Shown: piece by piece, positions 8,281 to 16,399 of the stretch
How the letters are laid out: each line of letters begins with the position of its first letter
How positions within the stretch are numbered: position 1 is the first letter of the stretch
Assembly: GCF_000671395.1 (NCBI RefSeq)
Contig: NZ_AQQY01000014.1
Coordinates: 1-55,188, forward strand
Source of the DNA: Actibacterium atlanticum
Lineage (GTDB): Bacteria; Pseudomonadota; Alphaproteobacteria; Rhodobacterales; Rhodobacteraceae
Reading direction: 5' to 3'
DNA: 55,188 nt
Position numbers and translations under genes: made by a program
The notes under the pieces: model-generated
What the model was told of the DNA's origin: nothing
What the model saw: only the letters and a program-made list of their open reading frames with translations
Database searches by the model: none

Positions 8281-8360
8281 CTTGCTCTCCTGAACCTGTG
8301 CCGCCACTCTAGCTGTCGAATGTCACACCTTTGTTGCGTGACACCCCTATGGCGGTCCTT

Positions 8361-9050
8361 ATGAAAAATTTTCGACGCTATGCGCTTTATTACGCTCCGC
8401 AAAGCGGTGCTTTGTCTGACTTTGGTGCCCAGTGGTTGGGTTGGTGCGCCACGGCTGGCATGCCAGCGGATCATCCGGTTTTGCCCGGCTTGCCCCTGCC
8501 CGTCTCGCAGATCACCGAAACCCCGCGCAAATACGGGTTTCATGGCACGTTGAAGCCGCCCTTCTTCCTGAGTGACGGCCAAGACGTGGATGCCTTGCAC
8601 GCGGCGATTCTGAGCCTGACGCAGCACCTGCCCCCCGTCCGGCTGGAGGGGCTTGAGCTTTCGCAACTGGGGCATTTTCTGGCCCTGACCGCGGTTGGCG
8701 ATGTCACCAACCTTGCCTCGTTGGCCAGCCATATCGTTATGGAACTGGACCCGTTTCGCGCCCCGCCCAGCCCGGCGGAATTGGCCCGGCGTCGCCCCGA
8801 AAGCCTGACCGAGGTACAGCGCGCGCTGCTGCGGCGTTGGGGGTACCCCTATGTGATGGAAGAGTTCCGTTTTCACCTGACGCTGACGGGTCGATTGTCG
8901 GCGCCCCATGTCAAGCAGGTCAAAGCAGTGCTGGACCCGGTTGTTGAGCCGCTGTTGCCGCGCCCCTTCGATGTCAGCTCTATTTGCCTGTTTGGCGAGG
9001 ATACCGCCGGAATGTTCCATCAGCTGCATCGCTATGCGCTGACCGGCTGA
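8361..9050 (+). CDS. 2H phosphoesterase of the phosphonate operon (TIGR03223 / DUF1045 type)
   Basis: The protein has the two H-x-T motifs of the 2H phosphoesterase superfamily, H61-G-T63 and H172-L-T174, and the RYALYYAP N terminus of a family repeatedly found in phn loci. 2H enzymes open cyclic phosphodiesters. The C-P lyase product is ribose 1,2-cyclic phosphate 5-phosphate, normally opened by PhnP, and no phnP is in this window, so this protein may fill that role (inference). I chose ATG 8361, which has GGCGG upstream; 8349 and a TTG at 8331 are alternatives. Its 3' end overlaps the convergent phnN by 19 bases. Confidence 0.82.
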   Translation: MKNFRRYALYYAPQSGALSDFGAQWLGWCATAGMPADHPVLPGLPLPVSQITETPRKYGFHGTLKPPFFLSDGQDVDALHAAILSLTQHLPPVRLEGLELSQLGHFLALTAVGDVTNLASLASHIVMELDPFRAPPSPAELARRRPESLTEVQRALLRRWGYPYVMEEFRFHLTLTGRLSAPHVKQVKAVLDPVVEPLLPRPFDVSSICLFGEDTAGMFHQLHRYALTG

Positions 9051-9577
9051 AGCGCGGCGCACAGGTGATCCACCGCGTCCTCTAGCGCCCCGTCATTACG
9101 GATCATGGTGACATTCATGCCCTGCGGCAGCGCATAGTCGGCGCGCTTCAAACGCCGCGCAATGTCCTGCTGATCCTCCCGGCCCCGTGCCGCCAGTCGG
9201 GTTGCCAGAACTTCGGGCGAAGCCGTGATGTGCAATACCTGCAGCTGCGGATACTTGCGCGAGGTGTCCGCCAGCACGCCGCGCGATCCGTTAAAGACAA
9301 CATCCACCCCGTCGGCCATCAGGGCCTCAATCTGCACCGGAATGCCATAGCTGAGCCCGTGCGCCTGCCAGTCCAGCGCAAAATCGCCGCGCGCTTTACG
9401 GGCAGCAAAGGTCTGGGGGCTGACGCCTTCAAAAGCTTCCCCCCCGGCATCCGACGGGCGGGTAATCACACGCCGCACCAGGTGCAAATCAGGCAGGCGC
9501 AGCTGCGCGGCCTCCATGAGCGTGTCCTTACCCACACCCGAAGGGCCGACCACCGCAAATAACCGCCCCTTCATCAC
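9032..9577 (-). CDS. phnN: Ribose 1,5-bisphosphate phosphokinase
   Basis: PhnN phosphorylates ribose 1,5-bisphosphate to PRPP, the last step that returns the C-P lyase sugar to nucleotide metabolism. The 181-residue protein has the guanylate-kinase-like P-loop GPSGVGKDT at residues 11-19. RRVITRP and a DWQAHGLSYGIP stretch typical of the family follow. It is the last gene of the minus-strand phnGHIJKLN operon; its ATG forms an ATGA overlap with the phnL stop. The 3' end runs 19 bases into the convergent 2H phosphoesterase gene, so there is no room for a separate terminator between them. Confidence 0.93.
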   Translation of the reverse strand: MMKGRLFAVVGPSGVGKDTLMEAAQLRLPDLHLVRRVITRPSDAGGEAFEGVSPQTFAARKARGDFALDWQAHGLSYGIPVQIEALMADGVDVVFNGSRGVLADTSRKYPQLQVLHITASPEVLATRLAARGREDQQDIARRLKRADYALPQGMNVTMIRNDGALEDAVDHLCAALQPVSA

Positions 9578-10257
9578 GCGGCCTTGGCGGGCGTGAACCC
9601 CGTTACGTCGACCTCGCGGTCGCAGACACGGGCTCGGGCGGCTTCGTCGTGGAAGATACCGATAATGGCAGCGCCACGTGCTTTGGCTTCTTCGATCAGG
9701 GTCAGCACAACCTCGCGGTTGGTGGCGTCCAGACTGGCGGTGGGTTCATCCAGCAGCATAGCCGGAAAACTGTGGGCAAAGCCGCGCGCGATGTTCACCC
9801 GCTGCTGTTCGCCACCCGAAAAGGTGGTGGGCGACAGCGCCCACAGCCGTTCGGGGATATTCAGCCGCGCCAGCAGATCACGGGCACGCGCCAGCGCTGC
9901 GTCGCGGTCGGTGCCGATGTTCAAGAGCGGTTCGGCCACGACCTCCAAGGTGGGCACACGGGGCACAACGCGCAGAAACTGGCTAACATAGCCCAGCGTG
10001 TCACGGCGCAGTTGCAGGATCTCGCGCGGCTCGGCGGTGGCGACATCAACGCCATCCACCACAATAGAACCCGACTGCGACAGGTAGTTGCCATAGATCA
10101 TCCGCATCAGGGTGGACTTGCCAGCGCCAGACGCGCCGATCAACGCGATGCATTCACCCGGCGCCACCGACAGATGCGCGTTTTCCATCACCGGAATTAC
10201 TGCGGAACCCTGATTGTGCAGGACGAAGTTCTTGCAAAGATTTTCGATCTTGATCAT
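9574..10257 (-). CDS. phnL: C-P lyase ABC-type subunit PhnL
   Basis: PhnL is an ABC-family ATPase that works with PhnG, H and I in the nucleosidase step and associates with the C-P lyase core, not in transport. The 227-residue protein has Walker A GASGAGKST (41-49), the signature FSGGEQQR and Walker B MLLDEPTASLD. No membrane segments occur. The start at MIKIENL (10257) follows the family; a longer in-frame reading adds 20 residues with unusual cysteine and phenylalanine content. It sits four bases after phnK and overlaps phnN, consistent with one operon. Confidence 0.94.
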   Translation of the reverse strand: MIKIENLCKNFVLHNQGSAVIPVMENAHLSVAPGECIALIGASGAGKSTLMRMIYGNYLSQSGSIVVDGVDVATAEPREILQLRRDTLGYVSQFLRVVPRVPTLEVVAEPLLNIGTDRDAALARARDLLARLNIPERLWALSPTTFSGGEQQRVNIARGFAHSFPAMLLDEPTASLDATNREVVLTLIEEAKARGAAIIGIFHDEAARARVCDREVDVTGFTPAKAA

Positions 10258-10261
10258 GAGG

Positions 10262-11032
10262 TTACACCTGCAAAACAGAAGAAACGAGCAGCTGGGTATA
10301 GCCATGCTGCGGATCATCCAGCACCTGATCCGTCAGGCCGGTTTCGACGACATTCCCGTCCTTCATCACCATCAGGCGGTCCGCCAACAGGCGCACCACG
10401 GCCAGATCGTGGGTGACGATGATCGCGCTCAGGCCCATCTGGCGCACCAGCCCGCGCAGCAGGTCCAACAGGCGCGCCTGCACCGAAACGTCCAAGCCGC
10501 CGGTGGGTTCATCCATGAACACCAACCGCGGCCCGGTCACCAGATTGCGGGCAATTTGCAGGCGCTGCTGCATGCCGCCCGAAAAGGCACTGGGGCGGTC
10601 ATCAACGCGGTCCTCAGAGATCTCGACCCGGTCCAGCCAATCGACGGCCTGCGCGCGGATATCGCCATAGTGACGCGCGCCCACGGCCATCAGCCGCTCG
10701 CCGACGTTGCCACCGGCGCTGACCCCCATGCGCAGCCCGTCACGGGCGTGCTGATGGACAAAGGCCCAATCGGTGCGCCCCAGCATCCGGCGTTCAGGCT
10801 CGGACATGGTGACCGTGTCCTTCAGACCCGCCTCGCGTGTGTCAAAAAAAACCTGACCGGCATCAGGAGCCAGATGACCGGCCAGGCAGTTCAGCAATGT
10901 GGACTTTCCAGAGCCGGACTCGCCCACAATCCCCATGACCTCGCCGGGGTACAGATCAAACGAAACATCCGTGCAGCCGATCCGGTTGCCGTAGAACTTG
11001 GCGATGTCTTTGACTTGCAACAAAGGGGTCAT
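10262..11032 (-). CDS. phnK: C-P lyase ABC-type subunit PhnK
   Basis: PhnK is an ABC-family protein that docks on the PhnGHIJ core complex. The protein from MTPLLQV is 256 residues with Walker A GESGSGKST (37-45), the signature FSGGMQQR and Walker B VFMDEPTGGLD. The C-terminal part resembles oligopeptide-transport ATPases, as usual for PhnK. The ATG overlaps the phnJ stop (ATGA). The longer reading to 11116 runs inside phnJ and is rejected. Position between phnJ and phnL matches the classical order. Confidence 0.95.
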   Translation of the reverse strand: MTPLLQVKDIAKFYGNRIGCTDVSFDLYPGEVMGIVGESGSGKSTLLNCLAGHLAPDAGQVFFDTREAGLKDTVTMSEPERRMLGRTDWAFVHQHARDGLRMGVSAGGNVGERLMAVGARHYGDIRAQAVDWLDRVEISEDRVDDRPSAFSGGMQQRLQIARNLVTGPRLVFMDEPTGGLDVSVQARLLDLLRGLVRQMGLSAIIVTHDLAVVRLLADRLMVMKDGNVVETGLTDQVLDDPQHGYTQLLVSSVLQV

Positions 11033-11907
11033 GCCGCGTCCTCCGTGAATGGGGTGCCCATGGTGCCAGTGTGCCCTTCGGCGCGGCGCGTGGCGCAGTA
11101 ATCGGTGTCCGAGCACACATACATCCGGGTGCCGTCATCATCGACGATGACCTCGTCCAGATAGGTGTGTTCCGCCCCGCACAGCGCGCAGAGATGATCG
11201 GCCTTGGAGGGATCAAACGGGTGATCCTCAAAATCCAGACTGACAACCTGTGTATAGGGCGGCAGGGCATAGATGCGTTGTTCACGCCCGGCACCAAACA
11301 GCTGGATCGCCGCCATTTCCATCTTGGGGTTGTCGAATTTCGGGATCGGGGATGGGTCCATCACGTACCGCCCTTCAACCTTCACCGGATAGGCATAGGA
11401 CGTGGCGATATTGCCGTGTCGCGCGATGTCTTCGTACAGCTTCACATGCATCAGCCCGTATTCTTCCAGCGCATGCATTTTGCGGGTTTCCGTCTCGCGC
11501 GGTTCCAGAAACCGCAACGGTTCGGGGATTGGCACCTGATATACAAGGATCTGATCTTCGCTCAGCGGTTCTTCGGGAATGCGGTGGCGGGTCTGGATGA
11601 CCGAGGCATCCGACGTGCGTTCCGTCACCGCCACATCCGCCGTGCGTTCAAAGAACTTCCGGATCGACACGGCGTTGGTGGTGTCATCGGCGCCCTGGTC
11701 GATCACTTTGAACGTGTCATCCGCCGTCAGGCAGGCGGCAGATACCTGTACCCCGCCAGTGCCCCAGCCATAAGGCATTGGCATCTCGCGGCTGGCAAAG
11801 GGCACCTGATAGCCCGGCACTGCCAATCCCTTCAGGATCGCCCGGCGGATCATCCGCTTGGTCTGTTCGTCCAGATAGGCGAAATTATATTGACCGTTTT
11901 GCGTCAT
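11029..11907 (-). CDS. phnJ: Carbon-phosphorus lyase catalytic subunit (radical SAM)
   Basis: PhnJ cleaves the C-P bond of 5-phosphoribosyl 1-alkylphosphonate by radical SAM chemistry, releasing an alkane such as methane. From MTQNGQYNFAYL it is 292 residues. The cysteines C240-x2-C243-x21-C265-x5-C271 have exactly the spacing known in the E. coli enzyme (241, 244, 266 and 272), three for the [4Fe-4S] cluster and the last for the thiyl radical. The GYQVPFASREMPMPYGWGTG stretch is characteristic. A 223-base gap separates it from phnI, unusual in an otherwise overlapping operon, and holds a small ORF on the opposite strand. Confidence 0.97.
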   Translation of the reverse strand: MTQNGQYNFAYLDEQTKRMIRRAILKGLAVPGYQVPFASREMPMPYGWGTGGVQVSAACLTADDTFKVIDQGADDTTNAVSIRKFFERTADVAVTERTSDASVIQTRHRIPEEPLSEDQILVYQVPIPEPLRFLEPRETETRKMHALEEYGLMHVKLYEDIARHGNIATSYAYPVKVEGRYVMDPSPIPKFDNPKMEMAAIQLFGAGREQRIYALPPYTQVVSLDFEDHPFDPSKADHLCALCGAEHTYLDEVIVDDDGTRMYVCSDTDYCATRRAEGHTGTMGTPFTEDAA

Positions 11908-11975
11908 TATTCGGCCCCTTTTCGCCAGTAAGTTGATTTCATCGACACGCAGCAAGACACCAAGAGGACTGGCAT

Positions 11976-12125
11976 ATGGCCAACATTCTTTCCGGCATCA
12001 CCTTTGACGAACTGGCCATGACCATCATCGCCGTAGGCGTTCTGCGCGAGGTACTGATCTTCGCCCTGCGCACCCGCCGCTATGCAGATGGGCGCGCCAT
12101 CATCGGTAAGAACCGGAACGGCTGA
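11976..12125 (+). CDS. Candidate 49-residue hydrophobic microprotein antisense in the phn operon
   Basis: This small reading frame lies on the plus strand inside the phnI-phnJ gap. It starts at ATG behind AAGAGGA and encodes a protein with a central hydrophobic helix (about residues 12-31, LAMTIIAVGVLREVLIFALR) and a basic tail. About 38 of 49 third codon positions are G or C, as in real genes here, whereas the competing minus-strand frame (11907-12134) has its third positions on this frame's first positions and is less biased. I recognise no family. It ends five bases before the phnI 3' end. Coding is plausible but unproven, and no function is proposed. Confidence 0.4.
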   Translation: MANILSGITFDELAMTIIAVGVLREVLIFALRTRRYADGRAIIGKNRNG

Positions 12126-12130
12126 AATAG

Positions 12131-13216
12131 TCATTCCGCGGCCTCCGACATGGCTTCGGTGGCTTCAGCACGCAGCTTGCGCACCAATTCCAATTCAGAT
12201 TGAAAATCGACGTAATGGGGCAGTTTGATATGCTCCAGAAACCCCGTCGCTTGGATATTGTCGGCATGCGACAGCACGAATTCTTCGTCCTGCGCGGGTG
12301 AGCCAACATTGTCTTCGCCCAGCTCTTCCCACCGCAAAGCACGATCGACAAGCGCCATTGAAATGGCTTTGCGTTCCGCCTGCCCAAACACCAGCCCGTA
12401 ACCGCGAGTGAACTGCGCAGGTTCTGTCTTGGACCCCTGAAATTGGTTCACCGTTTCGCATTCGGTCAATTCGATCTCGCCGATCTCAACCGCGAACCCC
12501 AGTTCGGGAACCTCCATTTCGACCGCACAACGCCCGATGCGCAATTCGCCTACAAAGGCGTGGTTGCGGGCATAGCCACGCTGGGTTGAATAGGCCATCG
12601 ACAGGACAAAACCTTCGTCGCCGCGGGTAAGTGACTGCAGGCGCAAGGGGCGATTGGCCGGAAACTCCAGCGGTTCCCGGGTCAGGTCGGGCGGGGTTTC
12701 ATCACTGGCAACCTCTTGCTGAATCAACCCTTCTTTATTCAGGAACTCGGTAACATGGGGCAGTGGCGCGCCGCTGGCAGGAGCTTCGGCCGCGGCGCCC
12801 CCCTGCCCCTCAGCTGCCAGTTTGAAGTCCAGCAGCCGATGGGTGTAATCAAACGTCGGCCCCAGAATTTGCCCACCGGGCAAATCCTTGAACGTCGCCG
12901 AGATGCGCCGATCACAGGCCATTTCCTCGGTTTCGACCGGCAAAGACGCCCCGAAACGTGGCAAGGTGGTGCGATAAGCCCGGATCAGAAAGATCGCCTC
13001 GATCAGATCGCCGCGCGACTGTTTTATTGCCAACGCAGCCAGATCAGCATCATAGAGCGAGCCCTCGGCCATCACCCGATTGACCGCCAGCGAAAGCTGT
13101 TCGCGGATTTGCTCCAGCGACATCTCGGCCACGCCCAGATCGCCGCGCCGTTCTTCGGCAAGCCATGCATGGGCGTTATCAATAGCGCGTTCGCCACCTT
13201 TTACCGCGACATACAT
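12131..13216 (-). CDS. phnI: C-P lyase core subunit / nucleosidase PhnI
   Basis: PhnI, aided by PhnG, H and L, attaches the phosphonate to ribose by displacing adenine from ATP. The 361-residue protein begins MYVAVKGGERAIDNAHAWLA, the usual PhnI N terminus. It also contains the conserved RLQSLTRGDEGFVLSMAYSTQRGYARNH region and VEIGEIELTECETVNQF. The start overlaps the phnH stop (TGATG). It is followed by the 223-base gap before phnJ. No anomaly is seen in the protein itself. Confidence 0.96.
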   Translation of the reverse strand: MYVAVKGGERAIDNAHAWLAEERRGDLGVAEMSLEQIREQLSLAVNRVMAEGSLYDADLAALAIKQSRGDLIEAIFLIRAYRTTLPRFGASLPVETEEMACDRRISATFKDLPGGQILGPTFDYTHRLLDFKLAAEGQGGAAAEAPASGAPLPHVTEFLNKEGLIQQEVASDETPPDLTREPLEFPANRPLRLQSLTRGDEGFVLSMAYSTQRGYARNHAFVGELRIGRCAVEMEVPELGFAVEIGEIELTECETVNQFQGSKTEPAQFTRGYGLVFGQAERKAISMALVDRALRWEELGEDNVGSPAQDEEFVLSHADNIQATGFLEHIKLPHYVDFQSELELVRKLRAEATEAMSEAAE

Positions 13217-13800
13217 CAGACGCTCTCCTGTAGTGCGGGGGTTACCTGCGTGCTGCGCGGCAGGGCCGCGATTTGCGTGCCTGCGGTAAAATAGAAATCC
13301 AGCCCCAGCGGAAAGAGCATGGCATTGTTCTGAAACGGCTGAAGATCAGGCAGGTTCAGGTGGTGTTGATGCTCAATGCCCGGACCGCTCAGGGCGGCAC
13401 CCGTGTTTTTCAGCAAGGGTTGCTCGACAATCAAAGTGGCCGAGCGATCAGGATATTGCGATGTGCCAATGGCAAACTGATCCAGCGGTTGCAGCGCCGA
13501 CCAGTCACCAAGGGCAAACATGGCCTCTGCCGCGGGAACAATCGGTGCGCCGGTGTGAAAGGCGATCCAGTCGCGAATTTCCGGCACATCATGCGAGGGC
13601 GCCAAAAAGAGCGGGGTGTCTGTATCCGCAAGGGTCAGCACCAATGCCCCCCCTGCAACCGACAAAGGCACAGGAGGCTGCGCACCGGTAATCTCAAAGA
13701 GCCTACCCGGGCGGGCCATCGCGTTCATCGCAGCACGAAACGCTTGCGCCGATTGTTTAGGAGCGTCTGAAAATCCACCTATAAGAGATTGTTTTTGCAT
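13216..13800 (-). CDS. phnH: C-P lyase core subunit PhnH
   Basis: PhnH is a structural subunit of the PhnGHIJ core, related to PLP-enzyme folds but without catalysis of its own. The 194 residues match the family. Recognisable stretches are FRAAMNAMARPGRLFEITG near the N terminus and FPLGLDFYFTAG near the C terminus. Its start lies two bases after the phnG stop and its stop overlaps the phnI start, so translation is coupled. Cytoplasmic location is expected. Confidence 0.93.
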   Translation of the reverse strand: MQKQSLIGGFSDAPKQSAQAFRAAMNAMARPGRLFEITGAQPPVPLSVAGGALVLTLADTDTPLFLAPSHDVPEIRDWIAFHTGAPIVPAAEAMFALGDWSALQPLDQFAIGTSQYPDRSATLIVEQPLLKNTGAALSGPGIEHQHHLNLPDLQPFQNNAMLFPLGLDFYFTAGTQIAALPRSTQVTPALQESV

Positions 13801-13802
13801 TG

Positions 13803-14255
13803 TTAATCCTCGCCTCGAACCATGGTGAAGAAATCAACCTTGGTGGCGGCCGCCTTGCGCGCGCGACTGTCATTGCGGTCTTTTGCGGCCTTTTGCAGCG
13901 GCTCCAGCACCGTGGTGCGAATGGTCGCGGCGGCGTCGGTCTGCATCAAAGCATCGACCAATGCGGCTTGTTGGGCGTGGGTCTTATCACGCCCCTGAAC
14001 ATAGGCGTGCCCCACCGCTCCGCCTGCCCGCAAAGTCAGCGCACAGCGTGTTACGGTGATCTCGCCCAGATTGAACGGCGCCCCGGCCCCGCCCATACGG
14101 CCACGCACCATCACGCCACCGGTTTCAGGCGTGCGAAGCCAGTCAAAAGCTGGGGAATCAAGCGGGCCCATAAGCTGCGCCAGATGCGCAGCCGATGCTT
14201 TGGCAAGCAGGCTCATCCAGCCCTGTCGTTCAGTTTGATTTTCGATATTAGACAT
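13803..14255 (-). CDS. phnG: C-P lyase core subunit PhnG
   Basis: PhnG is the first gene of the minus-strand C-P lyase operon and a subunit of the core complex. The 150-residue protein has the family pattern RQGWMSLLAKASAAHL at the N terminus, a PETGGVMVRGRMGGAGAPFNLGE block and VTRCALTLRAGGAVGHAYVQGRD. The start is at MSNIENQTERQGW. Its ATG is only nine bases from an inverted repeat that is likely the PhnF operator, so a bound repressor would cover the start of the transcript. It is divergent from phnF. Confidence 0.94.
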   Translation of the reverse strand: MSNIENQTERQGWMSLLAKASAAHLAQLMGPLDSPAFDWLRTPETGGVMVRGRMGGAGAPFNLGEITVTRCALTLRAGGAVGHAYVQGRDKTHAQQAALVDALMQTDAAATIRTTVLEPLQKAAKDRNDSRARKAAATKVDFFTMVRGED

Positions 14256-14263
14256 CTTGCTGA

Positions 14264-14293
14264 TTTGTCTACTTCCCTATACAACTAGACAAA
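14264..14293. promoter_or_regulatory. Inverted repeat between phnG and phnF, probable PhnF operator
   Basis: TTTGTCTA (14264-14271) and TAGACAAA (14286-14293) are perfect 8-base arms around a 14-base spacer in the divergent phnG/phnF gap. GntR/HutC-type regulators such as PhnF bind paired palindromic elements with a TCTA/TAGA-like core. Autoregulation together with control of phnG-N is the natural reading. Confidence 0.65.
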
Positions 14294-14352
14294 TTATTAC
14301 GGACCACGCCCGAGTCGCACAAGCGAAGAGGTGTGAAATTTTGGTGACAGTC

Positions 14353-15069
14353 ATGGCGCGCACTCCGATTTGGAAAACCATTCAAACGACGCTGACCAAC
14401 GAAATCGCTGATGGCCATTATCGCCCCGGGGACAAGCTGCCGACCGAGGCGGCGCTTTCAACCCGGTTTGGCGTGAATCGCCATACCGTACGTCGTGCGC
14501 TGGCGGAAATGTCTGATCAGGGGGTGACACATGCGCGCCGGGGCGCAGGCGTATTCGTGGCGGCCCGCCCCACTGACTACCCCATTGGCAGGCGGGTACG
14601 GTTTCACCAGAATCTGCGCGCCGCCGGGCAATCACCCCAACGGCGTATCTTGCGTCTGGAAACCCGCGTTGCTGATGCCCGTGAGTGTGAGGAACTTAAC
14701 CTTAATACCGGATCACAAGTACATGTTTATGAAGGTGTTTCCATTTCTGACGGGGTGCCAATTGTGTTGGCGCGCAGCGTGTTCCCGGCTGATCGTTTAC
14801 CCGATCTACCTACGCAATTGCGGCGCACCAAATCCGTCACCCGCGCATTAAAAGCCTGCGGCGTGACAGACTATACCCGTGCGACAACCCGTCTGACCGC
14901 AATACTGGCTGACAGCACCCATGCGCTCCATCTTCAGATCCAAGAAGGCGCGCCGATCTTGCGCAGTGTCTCGGTCAATATTGATGCCCAAGGGACCCCG
15001 ATCGAGTTTGGCCACAGCTGGTTCGCCGGGGACCGTATCACGCTGGTTGTCACGCCAGAGGACGCATAA
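14353..15069 (+). CDS. phnF: GntR/HutC-family regulator PhnF
   Basis: This is the likely transcriptional regulator of the phn locus. From MARTPIWKTIQTTL it has 238 residues: an N-terminal winged helix-turn-helix (about 1-72, including PGDKLPTEAALSTRFGVNRHTVRRAL) and a C-terminal UTRA ligand-binding domain. The gene is divergent from phnG with an inverted repeat in between. A GTG three codons upstream (14344) is an alternative start. The UTRA ligand is probably a phosphorylated phn metabolite or phosphate, which the sequence does not reveal. phnM paralogue 2 follows on the same strand. Confidence 0.92.
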   Translation: MARTPIWKTIQTTLTNEIADGHYRPGDKLPTEAALSTRFGVNRHTVRRALAEMSDQGVTHARRGAGVFVAARPTDYPIGRRVRFHQNLRAAGQSPQRRILRLETRVADARECEELNLNTGSQVHVYEGVSISDGVPIVLARSVFPADRLPDLPTQLRRTKSVTRALKACGVTDYTRATTRLTAILADSTHALHLQIQEGAPILRSVSVNIDAQGTPIEFGHSWFAGDRITLVVTPEDA

Positions 15070-15173
15070 GCGCTGGATTCTGCGCTATTCTGCCCTGATT
15101 TTTCGACCGCCTGTCACACACCCGATACAGAGTCGGCGTACATCCTGAGGTAATCTAAAGACGAGCAGTCGAA

Positions 15174-16355
15174 ATGTCTGAACTCCTACCTCCTTTGCGT
15201 TTCACCGGCGCAACGATCCTTCGTGACGGCGCCTTGCAGCGTCGGTCTTTGGCGGTTGCCGATGGCCGGATCACCAAAGGCCCCCTGCCCGAGGTGGATA
15301 TGACAGGCTATCTGATCCTGCCCGGGATCATCGACCTGCATGGCGACGCGTTTGAACGCCATGTCGCGCCACGCCCCACTGCCCCGTTTGATTCCCAAAT
15401 CGGCTTGCGCGCCACGGATCGGGATGCCGCCGCCAATGGTGTGACGACCGCCTGGCTGGCGCAAAGCTGGTCCTGGGAAGGCGGGCGACGTAGCCCCGAA
15501 AGCGCCGAAGCGATGCTGGAGTCCGTTGACCAGTACCGACGTCACGCACTAACCGATCTGCGTGTTCAGCTGCGCTGCGAGACCCATCTGGTTGAAACCG
15601 CCCCGCAGATGCTGTCGGCGATCCGACGGCACAATGTGGATTACGTGATGTTCAACAACCATCTGGAAGAGGCCTTGGAATCTGCCCGGACCCGCCCGGA
15701 AAACCTGCACCACTGGGCCAAGAACGCCGGAATGATGCCCGAGGCCTTTTTGGCCAAAGTCCGCACCATGCTGGCGCGCGACAAAGAGGTGCCCCGTCAC
15801 CTGTGTACATTGGCCGATGCCTTTGACGATCTGGGCGTTATCTATGGCTCGCACGACGACCCCGACGGCGAAACCCGCGAGAATTATTCGATGATCGGAG
15901 CCCGAATTGCCGAGTTTCCGACATCGCGCCGTGCGGCTGCGGCGGCACGTGCCATTGGCGACCCGGTCTTGATGGGCGCGCCAAACGTTGTGCGGGGCGG
16001 CTCGCAATCGGGCAATGTCTCGGCAATGGACCTGATCCAACAGGGGCTGTGTGACGCACTGGTTTCGGATTACTACTACCCTGCCCTGCCCGCTGCGGCC
16101 TGGGCCTTGGTGGATGCGGGTGTAAAATCCCTGCCCGAAGCCTGGGCGATGATTTCCACGAAACCGGCCGAGATCCTCCGCCTGCCGGACCGCGGTGTTC
16201 TGGATATCGGCAAGCGCGCCGACATGTGCTTGATCAACGAGGCCACACGCCAAGTGGAAATGACCATTGCGGGTGGCAAGCTCAGCTATGTTTCTGGCGG
16301 GGCGGCGCACCGGTTTGCCGGGCGTGGATCGGCCATGGATATGGCCGCCGAATAG
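15174..16355 (+). CDS. phnM: Alpha-D-ribose 1-methylphosphonate 5-triphosphate diphosphatase (paralogue 2)
   Basis: The 393-residue amidohydrolase is a second PhnM. The metal motif GIIDLHGDAFERH lies near residue 52, GSHDDPDGETREN in the centre and MGAPNVVRGGSQSGNVSAMD later, parallel to the paralogue at 7138. It differs in having GD in place of TD after the first metal His, and a Ser/Glu-rich WSWEGGRRSPESAEAML insertion. It lies 104 bases downstream of phnF on the same strand. Either it is the main PhnM of the divergent phn operon and the other serves a different substrate, or the two are redundant. The sequence does not decide. Confidence 0.9.
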   Translation: MSELLPPLRFTGATILRDGALQRRSLAVADGRITKGPLPEVDMTGYLILPGIIDLHGDAFERHVAPRPTAPFDSQIGLRATDRDAAANGVTTAWLAQSWSWEGGRRSPESAEAMLESVDQYRRHALTDLRVQLRCETHLVETAPQMLSAIRRHNVDYVMFNNHLEEALESARTRPENLHHWAKNAGMMPEAFLAKVRTMLARDKEVPRHLCTLADAFDDLGVIYGSHDDPDGETRENYSMIGARIAEFPTSRRAAAAARAIGDPVLMGAPNVVRGGSQSGNVSAMDLIQQGLCDALVSDYYYPALPAAAWALVDAGVKSLPEAWAMISTKPAEILRLPDRGVLDIGKRADMCLINEATRQVEMTIAGGKLSYVSGGAAHRFAGRGSAMDMAAE

Positions 16356-16399
16356 GCGTCATTAAAGCATCATTTCAATGTCACCAATGGGTTAACCGA

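Noticed and set aside
8305-8347. Pho box between phnM paralogue 1 and the 2H phosphoesterase
   Set aside because: CTGTCGAATGTCACA looks similar, but the TGTC cores are seven bases apart instead of eleven and the halves are imperfect.
11907-12134. A 75-codon minus-strand frame that exactly bridges phnI and phnJ
   Set aside because: The overlaps with both neighbours are tempting, but its third codon positions are less GC-rich than those of the opposing plus-strand frame and the sequence looks unstructured. It stays the main alternative to the plus-strand call.
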